The notes: generated by a model not told the origin, from the sequence alone. A stretch of DNA of 64,000 nt from Batillaria attramentaria (GCA_018292915.2 JACVVK020000390.1:82501-146500), one strand, 5' to 3'; shown: positions 53,230 through 64,000, numbered from the stretch's first letter. Numbers and translations are program-made.

Positions 53230-53242
53230 CCAAATTTGACAG

Positions 53243-53912
53243 TAATAGTGTAACCGCCGTGATCTGAATGGACCTTTGCCCTGTCACATAATTCTTTCCG
53301 AGTTCTTTCTAGCCTTTTCTTGTGTTCAGATACAGATCCAAAACAGCTGCACCCCATAACCTAAGCCTAAAAACCAAGCTTGTTCAGTATTTTTCTGTAG
53401 TTTTGTGTGTTTTTACTCATCCCGAACCCGTCGTAGTTTTACCACGTAGGATTCTGAATCAGCGTAGCTAACACAAGCACCAACACCGTTCAGTCAATGT
53501 TTTTACATCTACCACCGTACCTTCCAGTGGTCACGAACGGATCAGTGAGGGAGGGTAGAGAGTGTTTAGCAACCGTCCCGAGTACGTTGTCCGGCGTGCG
53601 GTCAGATCTAATCAACTCGCCATTGTGAACCCGTGACACTGGCATTGTTCACTTCAGGATTCCTCCTCGATAAGTCTCGTTATAAATCGACACCCAGCTG
53701 AGCGAGGGGTAAAGGGCATTAAACGGTGTTCTGTCCAGCTTGCTCAAGAGGGGGGAGAAATCCACTCTCATTTGGTAAAACGGCATAAGCGCAGTGGGTT
53801 TGAGAAGCGTTTAAACCCGGCAGAAAAGTTGGTATTCATGTAAGGAACTACTTTTGTTTGGTTCGTTTGCCTAGGCAAAGCTATTGATATAGTTTGACAC
53901 ACGTTATAGTAT

Positions 53913-53913
<1 letters not shown>
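53243..53913. other. No gene seen
   Basis: Unique sequence, no microsatellite, no supported frame. Confidence 0.5.
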
Positions 53914-53976
<63 letters not shown>

Positions 53977-53985
53977 AGAGAGAGT
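53914..53985. repeat. (CA)n(GA)n microsatellite
   Basis: (CA)n to 53972 followed by (GA)n. Confidence 0.95.
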
Positions 53986-54504
53986 TTCCCCTTCAAATTA
54001 TACTTGTTTAACCTTCTCGCTCCTTAGGGCTCTCTCTCTGAGACACTATCCTCAGTCTTTTGCCCCGCCCGCTGAGGAAGTAAAAACTAACCCCGTGGTG
54101 TAACCGATGCCTCCATGTTTCTTCCCTTGTAGCTGCTTAAATTGCAATCAGTGAGAAGATGCTGGGGAGATACTGTCAGAAGGCGGTGAAAGATTTGCAC
54201 TGATTTACATTTAGATTCTCTCTCCACCAATCCGTGCAGCCGATAAAAAACTATCAGGGGAGAGCATCTGTGGCCAAGAGCGACAACTCCGGTAGACTGC
54301 ATCAACGTTTTGTCAGAGTCGCTCGGGTGCTCAATAAGCCTTGCCTGGCTTTATCTGTTATGCCACGGCAGCGCAAAAACCGGTGCCGAGATACCATCGC
54401 CTTTCTGGGGTTCCCCCCGCTTCATAAAAGCTTATGAACCTGAAAATTATTTAGACCCCCATGGGCTATAAATCATCCCTTCCTCACTTTCTTTTCCCTC
54501 CCGA

Positions 54505-54505
54505 C

Positions 54506-54580
<75 letters not shown>

Positions 54581-54650
54581 CCTCTCGATGCATTCGCCTG
54601 TGTAACCGCTTCTATTTGAAAGGGCCGTTGACCTGTCAAATAAATTTGTT

Positions 54651-54687
<37 letters not shown>
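54505..54687. repeat. C-run, (CT)n(CA)n and (CT)n
   Basis: C10 at 54505, (CT)n 54515-54538, (CA)n 54539-54576 and (CT)n 54656-54685. Confidence 0.94.
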
Positions 54688-54688
<1 letters not shown>

Positions 54689-57224
54689 GTGTATGTGCAG
54701 GAAACCAACAAAAACAACACTCAGTATCCCGGTAAATGGAATGGAAAGTCCATTCTTCCGTTCTTCCTTTCCTCTTTTCCTTTCCCCCTCCCCACCCCCA
54801 CCCCCTCTCCTCTTCTCTTTCTTTACAATTCCATTATCAGACTTGTTCCTCGCTGCGCCTTTTCTTGATTGCACCAGTTTTTAGTGCCGATCATTTTCAG
54901 CATTGTGGTTCAGGCTTTCTTACGCGGCTATTTTTTTTTTTAAATCGACTGCGCCTTGTATTTAGAATGTTCTTTGTTTTTCGCCACCACTGTTGAGGTT
55001 CTTCTTTCGTTCTTGTATGTCTGCGAAAGATTCTAACGTTAAGAACTGCACACTGTTCTGGATCCACGCTGACAAAATCGATCGAGCGACCATGTTATCC
55101 AGGAGAAAGCTGCCTCACAGGGAAATGGAGGTTGGGGGGGGGGGGGGTGGTGAGAGGGTGTCGCGTTTCACATGCTGGGTAGTGGTGAATTCTGTGATCA
55201 CTCCGCTCACAAGCGGGCATGACACCTATTTCCTACCCTGTCAATCGAGATGCATAGACACGTTTCCGACCCCTGTAGACCACTTCATATCTTCTTGCCA
55301 CTGCGTTCGCTTTCATATCTCCTCCTCCCCCTCTGTCCTGACCCCCCCCCCCCCCCACCCCGTCTCTCTCTCTCTCTCTCTCATCATAAAAAAGCAAACA
55401 AATAGAGATAGACTACCCCCAGCGACCTTGCTTTTCAACATTATTTGACAAGCCGTGTCATATTTCCAGCCACCAGAGTGCGGCGAGCCTGTGTCTACAT
55501 ACGACCGCTAACAAACGCACGCTCAATGAAAATTTCATCCCCCAGGCTCATGCCTTTTAGTTTCCGTGGACATGTAGCGGGTTGTAGCGAAACGTACCCT
55601 GGGCCTCTCGACACCCGAGGAGACGTGAAAAAAGGAGATTGGTGCGCGAGAATGGGGTGAAAAGAACCCGTGAAATTGCTCGGAAAGGTTTGCGTGACTG
55701 CAAAATAGCGAGCGAGCATAAACTGTCAAATTCCTGTAAACGAGTTTGGGGGCTAGCGACCTGAAAGGCTGAATGCAAGGGAAAAGATCTCAAGGGTTTG
55801 GCACGATTCTGTGTTATTTCAAGCGTTGTCAATATTATTTTTTCGTATTTGTGTTTTCGCGTTTGCGGTACTGAAATAGGCTTTGGGCCAAGTGATATTA
55901 TGCATTTCCCAATGTTTGCCCGTTTTGCATTTGGATAAAGTGGTGGTGTTTATTTTTCTGAGCGTTTCCTCGATGGCACGTGCCCACTGCCCGTTTTATT
56001 TTTTTTGTTTTTTGTTTTTGCACTGTACACCAGCCGCATACATTTGGCTTGCTAACGTTCACATTTGGGTAAATAGACATTTTCACAGTTTCAGTTTAAC
56101 TCTGTGGCGTTGAAATTCCATTAACTCTTATTCTTAAATCATTTCAGACGCCGAATTTGTAGGATCCAAAGTAAATTATACATGTACGCGACAAAAAGGG
56201 GAATGGGGGGGGGGGGGGGGAGAGGGCGTACAAGGAAAAGGGAGATGCGGGTTTGGAGGGTAGAAGTAGAGCGGAGGGTGGGGGGTGTTCAGACAGGAGC
56301 AAAAAGGATTTTCACTTGTGTTTGATCCAAGGCTTCTATCATGGGGCCGTGCGCCGTTTGTTTTGGCACGAGCTTTTTGGAGGGGCACGGCAGCAGCAGC
56401 GAATTGATTCTCAGCCGGGGAACGAGCGAGTTGGCAACTTTGCATCCAGCATGATGGCGCATGGCAGTCGAAAGCGGCTGATGTATGATTGTTTTGAAAC
56501 AATTACAGCGCACAGAAAGCAACTCATCCCCCAGTTCCTAGCACATCATAAACACAGAGAAAGGGAGGGAGCGAGGAACCATTTTCTGTTCCACCACATG
56601 GCGGTGCCGGTGTTCGCGTATGTAAATGAAATTCCGACCTCGGGTCCCTAGAGAAATTGAAGAGGGTTTTGCCGCTGCTGTATCCTGAATGCGTCATGTT
56701 GCGTTGTGTGCGGTATAGCGTTGTAGGCCTATGGCTTTTTGGAAACTCGACGCCGTTGAGAACGCTCGTTTTGTAAAGGTCGCCATTCGGAGTAAATAGA
56801 GTTACAGTGATCATGTGTGTGGAATTTTAGTCGATCAGTTGTCATTTTGTGTTGTGGTACGACATAGAGCGAGCATGTAAGGGCAAAATTCACACATAAA
56901 TTCGATAAATGACTGTCTAAGAAACCCAGAGAATATTCAGCCAATATACTGAGTCGTCCCTTTCGTGTTTTTGTTGGGTAGTTTTGAATGAAAAGTATAC
57001 CCAGCGACATCTAGAAGCATACATGTATGTATACTGTGTTTGTCTCTGGTACATAGCAAGTAAGGTACATGGTGGAAACGGGCTTTGAACTCCCCAACAG
57101 CGCATAGCAAACAGCCCCAGTAGTAACGAGCTACACGAAGCACCATCGCTACTCCCATCCCATCAGCAGCAACACGACTGCAGCTGAAACTGTAATAGCC
57201 TGTTCCAGTCCAACCACAGAACGT
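54688..57224. other. No gene seen
   Basis: 2.5 kb. Pyrimidine-rich stretch 54765-54815, G-run 55133-55147, C-run 55341-55356 with CT run, G-run 56205-56220. The 132-residue plus-strand frame at 56253-56651 and its antisense partner have no recognised domain. Plus-strand ATGs and CpG do not form a supportable exon. Confidence 0.45.
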
Positions 57225-57238
57225 GGGATGCGGTGGAG

Positions 57239-57410
57239 TGGGTGGGTGGGTGTTTGGGGGTTTAACGTCCTTTTCCACCACATATGGGTGATATCAAAGA
57301 CGGGGCAACGATAAAAAAGCCAGCACAAATATTTGGCCCCAGCCGGGATCGAACTCACGACCCGAGCATCAGAAGTCCAACGCTCTACCATTCGACCACC
57401 CCGGCTCCCC
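57239..57410 (-). mobile_element. SINE-A copy 16 (TTCGATCCC type)
   Basis: Complete reversed copy with CACC tail, GGTCGAATGG head and GTTCGATCCC B box on the minus strand. Perfect 14-bp TSD GGGATGCGGTGGAG (57225-57238 and 57411-57424). Confidence 0.97.
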
Positions 57411-57424
57411 GGGATGCGGTGGAG

Positions 57425-57880
57425 TCCGTGGTCTTGCTGCAAGTCTTCATGGCCACCTCGACGAATTGACCTAGCATGACTCTTCTACCTATGTCCCGCA
57501 AGTTGAACACCACGTCTCCCAAGATGAGGTTGCTGTTCTCGAACTCCCAGTTACAATAATAAGCGCCAGCGTGGCCTGAGATCCCGAACCCAGACGTCCT
57601 CATTTTGCCAGACAACCCTCATAATACATGCGCATGTTGAAGACGAGATCATCCAATACTGACGACACCTCGTGTGCTGAAACACTCAGGCATGGCACCC
57701 CCTCCAACAAGCATTGTTTTTTCGCACCGAGCCTTAACGATGTATTCCCTCCAAGTCTGACAGAGAGATGACAGGTCGAGCTTTCCGCGGCTCTTTGATC
57801 TTCTCTTTCTGCCGTAGGATTTGATGCCAGTTCCAAGCCATCCTCCTCGTAAACTAGACGTCTGGCGTCTTCCATGCCGT
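57425..57880 (-). other. Possible broken exon or coding remnant, unknown family
   Basis: Two consecutive minus-strand frames have protein-like composition without simple repeats: 91 residues (57600-57875), ending VLDDLVFNMRMYYEGCLAK, and a frame starting MRTSGFGISGHAGAYYCNWE and continuing ILGDVVFNLRDIGRRVMLGQ. They overlap by a one-base shift at AAAATGA. LDDLVFNMR and LGDVVFNLR are similar. It could be a decayed gene, but I recognise no family and chance is not excluded. Confidence 0.2.
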
Positions 57881-58351
57881 TGGGACTATTATACCTTTCC
57901 CTCTGCTTCTGTGTGACGCCATTGCTTTGAACGCACAGGACCTGTAGTCTTTCTCCTCAGTTCCTGATGTAACAAGCAGTTTTATTGGCGCAATTTGTAA
58001 TGCTCTATTTTGAGCGACGGAACGAGCACTTTGATTGGTGCAATTTGTCTTGAGCGTAATGATTACGGCGATTATCACGGAGGTCGTGATTTCGGGGCGG
58101 ATGTCACGTGCACTGTCAGATCTCATGACGTCTGATCAAAGCGTGTTTTGTACTTTTTTTGTTTTAGCAGGTACTGTTACACGTGAGCATGGATGCATTT
58201 TGAAATAATGGTTTTCTGCTAATGAGCTCTTTGTTTGTTCTGTGCCTGTCTTTTGTGTTTTTTTAGGAGATGTACTCAGTGCCTCGCACAGCTGTTACGA
58301 TCGCTAGCTTCCTCTACCCCCCTCTCTCACCTCTGACTCTCACCTCTCTCC

Positions 58352-58355
<4 letters not shown>
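57881..58355. other. No gene seen
   Basis: Unique sequence; AGCGACGGAACGAGCACTTT and CGCAATTTGTAATGCTC / GTGCAATTTGTCTTGAGCG show a short internal repetition (57990-58060). Confidence 0.45.

Positions 58356-58396
<41 letters not shown>
58356..58396. repeat. (CT)n(CA)n microsatellite
   Basis: CT-rich lead followed by (CA)18. Confidence 0.94.
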
Positions 58397-59221
58397 CTTT
58401 CCCCTACTGCATCGATCGTACATCTGTTTTGTCTGTGTTCTTGCTGTATGCATAATAGTAGTGTGCGTGGTAGGCCAACCATATTATAGCCACTTCCTGA
58501 GACATGCCGACTGTTTCAAAACGCACTCTCCATCTCACGCATATCATGCGCAACATGCCATAAAACAACAAACTCTCGCCTGACACTTTCCAAGGATTAA
58601 AAACTTTATCCTGTACTCGTGGCATCCTCATGATCCTGCATTTTCAGCCATGCCCTCTCAAACTTCTCTCATTAGGATTCATCCCCGCAGTTTCTCCCAG
58701 CACGCCTTGGCGGGAACCCGCGCAAAAACTTCCCGGTTTTGACTGTTGTCATCTAATGAGGCGTCGCTCGTGTTATGCACGTGCAACAAAAGGCAGGCGT
58801 CCCCAGCAACAACTTCCCAAGCCTGCAATTCCCATCTTCTTTCTGCTGCTTCACGTGCCACTCCGCGATCAGCTTTCCCTTCACGAGCGCCGGAGAATCC
58901 GTTCTGGCAGCGGTTTGGGGGAGAAGGGGTGTCAAAAAATGCTCCCTAATCTTCTACGCAACCACCAGGACAATTATTCGTGGGTCATAAGTTTGAGGAC
59001 GGTGAAGTGTCGCCTGTGAGAAATGGTTTCGATTGAAATGTGTTCGGTGAATGTCTGGAAGTGCTGAAAGTGAAAAGCGTGGACACAGTCACGGATTTCA
59101 AAATCGGGTTTCTCGAGAAAATCTAAAATTTAATTTAGATTCATTGAAGCAGATTGTAACCAATTCTTCACAAAGTTACGTCATTTGTTTGATGACGATC
59201 GTGTTGTACTGAATACTGCGC
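58397..59221. other. No gene seen
   Basis: Unique DNA. Overlapping frames on both strands at 58630-59019 have no recognised domain. Confidence 0.45.
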
Positions 59222-59225
59222 AGTG

Positions 59226-59285
<60 letters not shown>
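59222..59285. repeat. (GT)n microsatellite
   Basis: GT repeat with one TT interruption, followed by a C-run on the plus strand at 59286. Confidence 0.95.
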
Positions 59286-59297
59286 CCCCCCCCCCTC

Positions 59298-60632
59298 CCC
59301 ATGTAAGCCGTTCTGACATTCACACCACCCACAAACCCACCCACCCACACGAATTCCGTTTCCACCTCATTAGGCTATAACATCGTTTCTGTGTTCACAA
59401 CAGAAGTCACGAAATCGAGGAGATAAAGTTTCACAGACGTCTTTTTCCACCCCCTAATACTTCTTGCCCAGAACAGCCAGAGCAGCTGCTCTCTGCATAT
59501 TAAATGGCTGAGTTGCGGTGGTGGAAAGAAAGAAAAAATCAAGTGAGTGGGGAGAGAGGAAGAACAAGAAGAAAAAAAAAGGTGTCAAGACGACTTGAGA
59601 GGCTTGTTTTAGTGCGGGAAAATGAGCTTGAATGACCGTTTCTACATGGGCTGATAGGCTTACAATGGGGCTTGGCTGGGCTTAAAACTGCCTGCGGGAA
59701 CCATCTCGTAAACGTCTTAACCAGAAGTCACACTGAGCGCTAGAGAAGAAAAAAAATCTGGGAGGGATTTCATTTTTTTTTTTCTTCAAAGGCAGGAAAT
59801 AGGATGGTAGCGCGGTCAATGCTGCGGAAGCTTGCACGTGGAGCACGGAGCTCTTGGAAAGGGAAAGAGAGGGATAGGGGGAGTTGATGCGTCGTGGGTG
59901 TGATATAATGTTATTAGCCCAACGAGGCGTTTGACAAGGACTAAACGAGTTTGAGCATTAATTTCCCTTGTTGCCTTCTGCACTCCGTCAGGGGGAGCTG
60001 TGCAGGGCTGTGGGCAAATTACTGAGCAAAACAAGTTTGGCTCGTCACCGGTCTAAACCGCAGTGCATAGAACACATGACAATGGATTGGATGTACGTAC
60101 ACTAGTACAGCGCGCAGACATGTACGAATAATTCTACGATTCGAATGCACAAAATCTCTGCTTCTCCACATGGAGGTGCGCCAAAACCCCATATGCTCTG
60201 GATGTGGACGATTGGACACAAAATCTGCCCCCAGTGACGTAAACGCCATCACTACACCAGAACACATTGACCTTACTCATGTTCTGTAACTTTCTCCAGA
60301 CAATTTGGAGCCATTCCTCAGATTACTGAGTTACATGCCCCTCGCTTCTTCTCCGTATAGAATGACTTCCCTTGCCTCCAGAAATATCCCACTAAAGAAC
60401 TTCATTTGTATGCCGGAAATTCTATCCGTCTTTTTCTTGGCTAAAACTCATCGCAGAGAATGCCTCAAGATATCTGTAACATTTAATCCGTCTGTTCTGT
60501 ACGTCTCCGTGATGACCTTATTAACTTGACACAGCTAGAGTCAAGAGGCAGGAACATGACATAATTGTACAAAATAACTTGTTAAAGTTATACAAGATAA
60601 CTTATGTTAAATACATAAATAAAGATTCTGTC
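59298..60632. other. No gene seen
   Basis: Unique DNA with short purine-rich A-runs (59524-59582) and T-run 59772-59782. No supported exon. Confidence 0.45.
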
Positions 60633-61085
60633 AGTAATGGGTCTTCCTTGTGAACTGAACTGACCGGACACATTCAAAGACAAATGAACCTTTTGTCTGA
60701 ACGGAACTGACAAGTCAAAATTTACAGGGCACGTATGTAAAAGTCGAGGTTAATTTAACCCACGGCTACAGGCCTAACCCAGACTAGGACAAAAGAAACC
60801 CAAAAGCAAAATTAAATAAAAAAGGAAGCGAAGAAAGGAAGGAAAAAATTCTTCTATTACGGCTCAGGCACCTTCCTGGAATGGGCCCGCTTCCTGATTT
60901 AAAAACAAAAACCAAGAGAAAATTTAACCCTAGAGCTAGTTTAGTTCGAGGTTAGACTCTAACCTGGGGCTACAAGCCCTAACCTCTACTATTACATACG
61001 GGCCCAGGTTATTTACATGTAAAACTAAAAATGACAATGAGGCTTCCGTTCTGAACAGAACTGCCAAGACAAAAGAGCACGTGGA
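60633..61085 (+). repeat. Degenerate internal direct repeats
   Basis: CTGAACGGAACTGACAAG (60699) and CTGAACAGAACTGCCAAG (61053) are near-identical, with a weaker relative at 60655. TAACCCACGGCTACAGGCCT (60760) and TAACCTGGGGCTACAAGCCC (60960) form a second pair. The block may be an old tandem duplication. GGTTAGACTCTAACC at 60950-60964 is a perfect palindrome. Confidence 0.5.
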
Positions 61086-61194
61086 AAACGGAATCACAAA
61101 GAAAATGTCTTCCCCGGACTTTGCCCAAAGCCTGCTAGATTAGAAGACACAGCAGGGCAGACCTTGCAGAAGCTTGGAGAACCTCAATCACTGG

Positions 61195-61400
61195 CGAAGA
61201 GGGGGATGGCAGTACTCGTCTGGACAAACTGTTGGTATTAGACAATCAGACCCGGGCGGGAGAGAAAAGAAATCAGTGACACTGCCCTGTCTTTTGCACT
61301 AGGAGGGATGCTCGGAGCCCATATTGGGAGGCGGGAGGGTGGTAGCTGGGAGCACTTGGTTGGCCAAACTGTTGGTATTGATTGTGGAGCGCGCTGACAA
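61195..61400 (+). promoter_or_regulatory. Unique block with a duplicated 31-bp module
   Basis: CAAACTGTTGGTATT occurs at 61225-61239 and 61365-61379. Matching extends about 16 bp upstream (AGTACTCGTCTGGA / AGCACTTGGTTGGC). It lies in repeat-free, CpG-containing DNA. Repeated motif pairs of this sort occur in enhancers, but no function is shown. Confidence 0.25.
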
Positions 61401-61697
61401 GGCAGGGGAAGCCGTACCTAATCAGGTTTGCCGCCAATTTGCTGCGACCCCTAGGCCGTCTTAATCATAGTCCCCCCTGGCTGGTAGAGGTGCCTTACGC
61501 CATCCGCGCCCTGTAACCTCAACCCCTCCCCCCATGTCCAACCCTCCCCCCCACACCCCAACCCCACCCCCACTCCCTACAGCCCCTCCCCCCCCACCCC
61601 CCACACACACATACACATTTTGAACTCCTCTACACCACCAACTGCCCAATCATTCTGCATACTGTCAAACACACATTTCAGTACCTCCCTCACCAAC
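61401..61697. other. No gene seen; C-rich stretch
   Basis: C/A-rich low-complexity sequence at 61515-61615. Confidence 0.6.
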
Positions 61698-61698
61698 G

Positions 61699-61734
<36 letters not shown>
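61698..61734. repeat. (CG)n(CA)n tract
   Basis: Short CG run followed by (CA)13. Confidence 0.92.
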
Positions 61735-61737
<3 letters not shown>

Positions 61738-62192
61738 ACTGCCCTCCCTCCCTCTCTCTTGCGGGGGAACCATCAGACCATGAGTGCGGTTTCTAATTTA
61801 CTCGAATCTTCTTTCCAAGCGAATTGTATTCTGACAGCCCCCCCCCACCCCCCACCCCCCCCCCCAAAAAAAAAAAAAATGTAATTCAGTGACAAATCGC
61901 ATGGCCTAGTCCTTGAAAATGTGGGAATGTTCCCATCAATCTTCGTTTCGTTTATTGCATTTTCGGCTTTTTGGGAATTTTGAAAACCAAGGCTTGTAGT
62001 TCGAAGCAAGTTCTTCGAGCAGATTTCTTGCTTCTTTGATAGCATTGCTTTTAAAAAATTTTTGTTATAACTGATGTAACTGAAGATCACGTTCCTACGT
62101 ATGTCTAGCCTGATGGAAGCTCGGTTGATTTTTTTTTCAATGCTACGTTCGTAATTAAATGAAGATCTGAGGAAAAGTTTTGTAGTAGAGCG

Positions 62193-62195
<3 letters not shown>
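61735..62195. other. No gene seen; C/A homopolymers at 61840-61879
   Basis: C-rich run with CCCCACC interruptions followed by A13. Otherwise unique. Confidence 0.55.
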
Positions 62196-62247
<52 letters not shown>

Positions 62248-62252
62248 CTAGG

Positions 62253-62322
<70 letters not shown>
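62196..62322. repeat. Palindromic (TG)n(CG)n-(CA)n tract
   Basis: (TG)22 at 62196-62240 and (CG)4 are followed by CTAGGCGTA and (CA)33 at 62256-62322. The two halves are complementary, with a spacer of about 14 bp: a near-perfect hairpin of alternating purine/pyrimidine. Confidence 0.95.
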
Positions 62323-62323
<1 letters not shown>

Positions 62324-63227
62324 TCACCACACCCACCCTCGCTCCATGCAACCCCAAAAAGGACACTCACACCCAGGACTTGGGGGAGAGAAAAAGTGGG
62401 ATATTCACGTATCCAGCCAAGCTCGCCGTCGCATCATTACAGGAGAACCAAGAGAGCGTGGACCCAGGGGACAGATATTTAATGTGTGTTGCTCTCAGCC
62501 TGTCTCCTGTTCGGAATATTTGGGAGCAGGAGGAAAAAGCCTGGAGTTGAGAGCCATTAACGGGCTAGCGAAGACAACAGCTGAAAGCACGTCACTCCAG
62601 CTGAGAATCGCGGACCCCCGAGGGACCGCCAGGGGTCGCTTGTCGCCATCCGGGTCATCCCTCAGTGCGCGCGCTCGCTGTCACATGTCGGTCGAAAGCG
62701 AGGCTAGTTTTTAGAGCGGGTATTACGTGATTATCTTCAAGGGCGCAAGTTTGAGAGTAACGTTTCTAATATAGCAGGCAGCGAATTCAAATGTAATGAC
62801 TGATTAATCTGGTGATCTGGATTAATCTGGTGTAGAGTCCTTCTCCACTTAAAACTTTTAAGCATTTTCTCGTTAGGCCCCCATACCTCATTTTTTCGCA
62901 AGAGAACACGACCACAAAGAGTGTGCATAACAATGAAGGTTCTGTCTCTGCAAGAACGCTTGTTGGTAAGGGTAAGAAGCTAGGTTGCTTTCAACTTCAT
63001 TTTGTTAATTTTTTTTTTTTTTTTTTACGTCACGGAACCCATCATATCAAATTACAAAATATCGTGGGCGCATCACTTTCCAGAGCATCAGCGTGGTCCC
63101 CATGCCTCCAGATTTATGTATAACTAATGTGATATCTGACTATGATTGACGGAAATGTTCCCTTTGGAGATTATGTGAGCAGAAAACCCTCTCTCTCTCT
63201 CTCTCTCTGAGAGAACGTGTGTGGCAC
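62323..63227. other. No gene seen; CpG-rich unique sequence 62440-62720
   Basis: About 280 bp with many CpGs and no simple repeat (for example ATCGCGGACCCCCGAGGGAC, GTGCGCGCGCTCGCTG), then AT-richer DNA and a T15 run at 63007. No coding domain recognised. Confidence 0.45.
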
Positions 63228-63238
63228 TGTGTGTGTGT

Positions 63239-63280
<42 letters not shown>
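63228..63280. repeat. (GT)n microsatellite
   Basis: GT repeat with one AT step. Confidence 0.95.
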
Positions 63281-63281
<1 letters not shown>

Positions 63282-63564
63282 ATGCCAAAACTGCTCGTCA
63301 CTGGAGACAGGGACACGATTCTGGATTACTCCTGATCGCAGTAGCAGTGAAACAAAACCCAATGAAATTAACAGGGGTAATTTGTTCCGTGTTTGTTTGC
63401 TTTGTAGGTCGGATCGCTGGAGGTTTTGTGACCCAGAGGTTTTGAACACGGCACTTTATTCCGAAGTAGAATCTCGTTAAGTCGAGTCGAGTTAAGTCGA
63501 GTTTTTGAGACATTTATATGGCACAGGTATTTGTTTCTGTTTTTGAATAAAATTTGAGATGAGA

Positions 63565-63565
<1 letters not shown>
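63281..63565. other. No gene seen; (TCGAG/TAAGT)-like repeat at 63474-63502
   Basis: CTCGTTAAGTCGAGTCGAGT followed by TAAGTCGAG, a short pentanucleotide array. Otherwise unique. Confidence 0.55.
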
Positions 63566-63618
<53 letters not shown>

Positions 63619-63759
63619 TGTGTGGGTGTGTGTGTGTGTGGGCGTGCGTGCGTGCGTGCGTGCGTGTGGGTGTGGGTGTGGGTGCGGGTGTGTGTGCGGG
63701 TGTGTGTGTGGGTGTGGGTGTGGGTGCGTGTGCGTGTGCGTGCGCGTGCGCGTGCGTGT

Positions 63760-63820
<61 letters not shown>

Positions 63821-63839
63821 TGTGTGCGTGCGTGCGTGC

Positions 63840-63890
<51 letters not shown>

Positions 63891-63904
63891 TTTGGATGGG
63901 TTTG

Positions 63905-63938
<34 letters not shown>
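63566..63938. repeat. 370-bp GT/GC tract with higher-order units, then (GA)n
   Basis: Alternating purine-pyrimidine with GTGC, GTGG and GTGT steps across about 330 bp: GCGT tetranucleotides near 63644-63666 and 63790-63845, GTGGGT hexanucleotides near 63666-63725, pure GT at the ends. A (GA)15 run closes the block at 63907-63938. Frames through it are Cys/Val or Arg/Ala artefacts. Confidence 0.96.
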
Positions 63939-63940
<2 letters not shown>

Positions 63941-64000
63941 AAATTTCAGTGACGTCGCTTTGAGAGTCTTATTCCCCCCCCCCTCTTCCCCCCTCCTCCC

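Noticed and set aside
56253..56651. 132-residue ORF near a G-run
   Set aside because: Composition is plausible but there is no domain, no splice signals were evaluated as convincing, and antisense frames are open too.
1..64000. Endogenous virus or bacterial insert
   Set aside because: No capsid, envelope, polymerase or bacterial operon-like reading frames were recognised; the only polymerase is the LINE reverse transcriptase.

Overview
The window looks like invertebrate animal DNA, most likely from a mollusc and perhaps a gastropod. This is inferred from the very dense microsatellites, the large number of tRNA-derived SINEs with (CACC)n tails, a single-ORF RTE-like LINE of the kind common in lophotrochozoans, and very few coding exons. 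There are no operons, no prokaryotic features, and nothing that looks like a CRISPR array or an integrated virus. No database search was possible, so family names rest on recognised motifs.

Layout. 1-8,400: minisatellites, two fold-back or MITE-like elements, a broken CR1/L2-type LINE end and a five-unit tandem repeat. 8,400-12,650: a full-length SINE of a second family (SINE-B), then the best-supported element of the window, an intact 1,002-residue endonuclease/reverse-transcriptase LINE on the minus strand with a perfect 16-bp target-site duplication (TSD), then a SINE-A copy with a perfect 12-bp TSD. 12,650-28,400: microsatellite-rich DNA with more SINE-A copies, one nested inside another SINE-A, and one splitting the C-terminal end of a different LINE. 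28,800-30,600: a CpG-rich, microsatellite-poor block that leads into a likely first coding exon at 30513-30603 (+). That exon has a strong start context, a hydrophobic signal peptide and a GTGAGT donor in phase 1, which suggests the start of a gene for a secreted or type I membrane protein. If so, some or all of 30,604-64,000 is its first intron or intergenic DNA; no second exon could be identified. 30,600-64,000: long unique stretches, very long GT/CA tracts (some in inverted pairs), a 0.9-kb element with two nested inverted-repeat pairs, further SINE-A copies at 35,038, 41,672, 53,055 and 57,239, and an extreme alternating GT/GC block at the right edge.

How the parts relate. SINE-A (about 175 bp, tRNA-like head with A and B boxes, conserved body, (CACC)n tail) is present in at least 16 copies or fragments on both strands. 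Most have 10-15 bp TSDs and several are 5'-truncated, so they were placed by LINE-type target-primed reverse transcription. The intact LINE ends in a TAAG repeat rather than CACC, so it is probably not the partner of SINE-A. Small linked differences in the B box divide the SINE-A copies into subfamilies.
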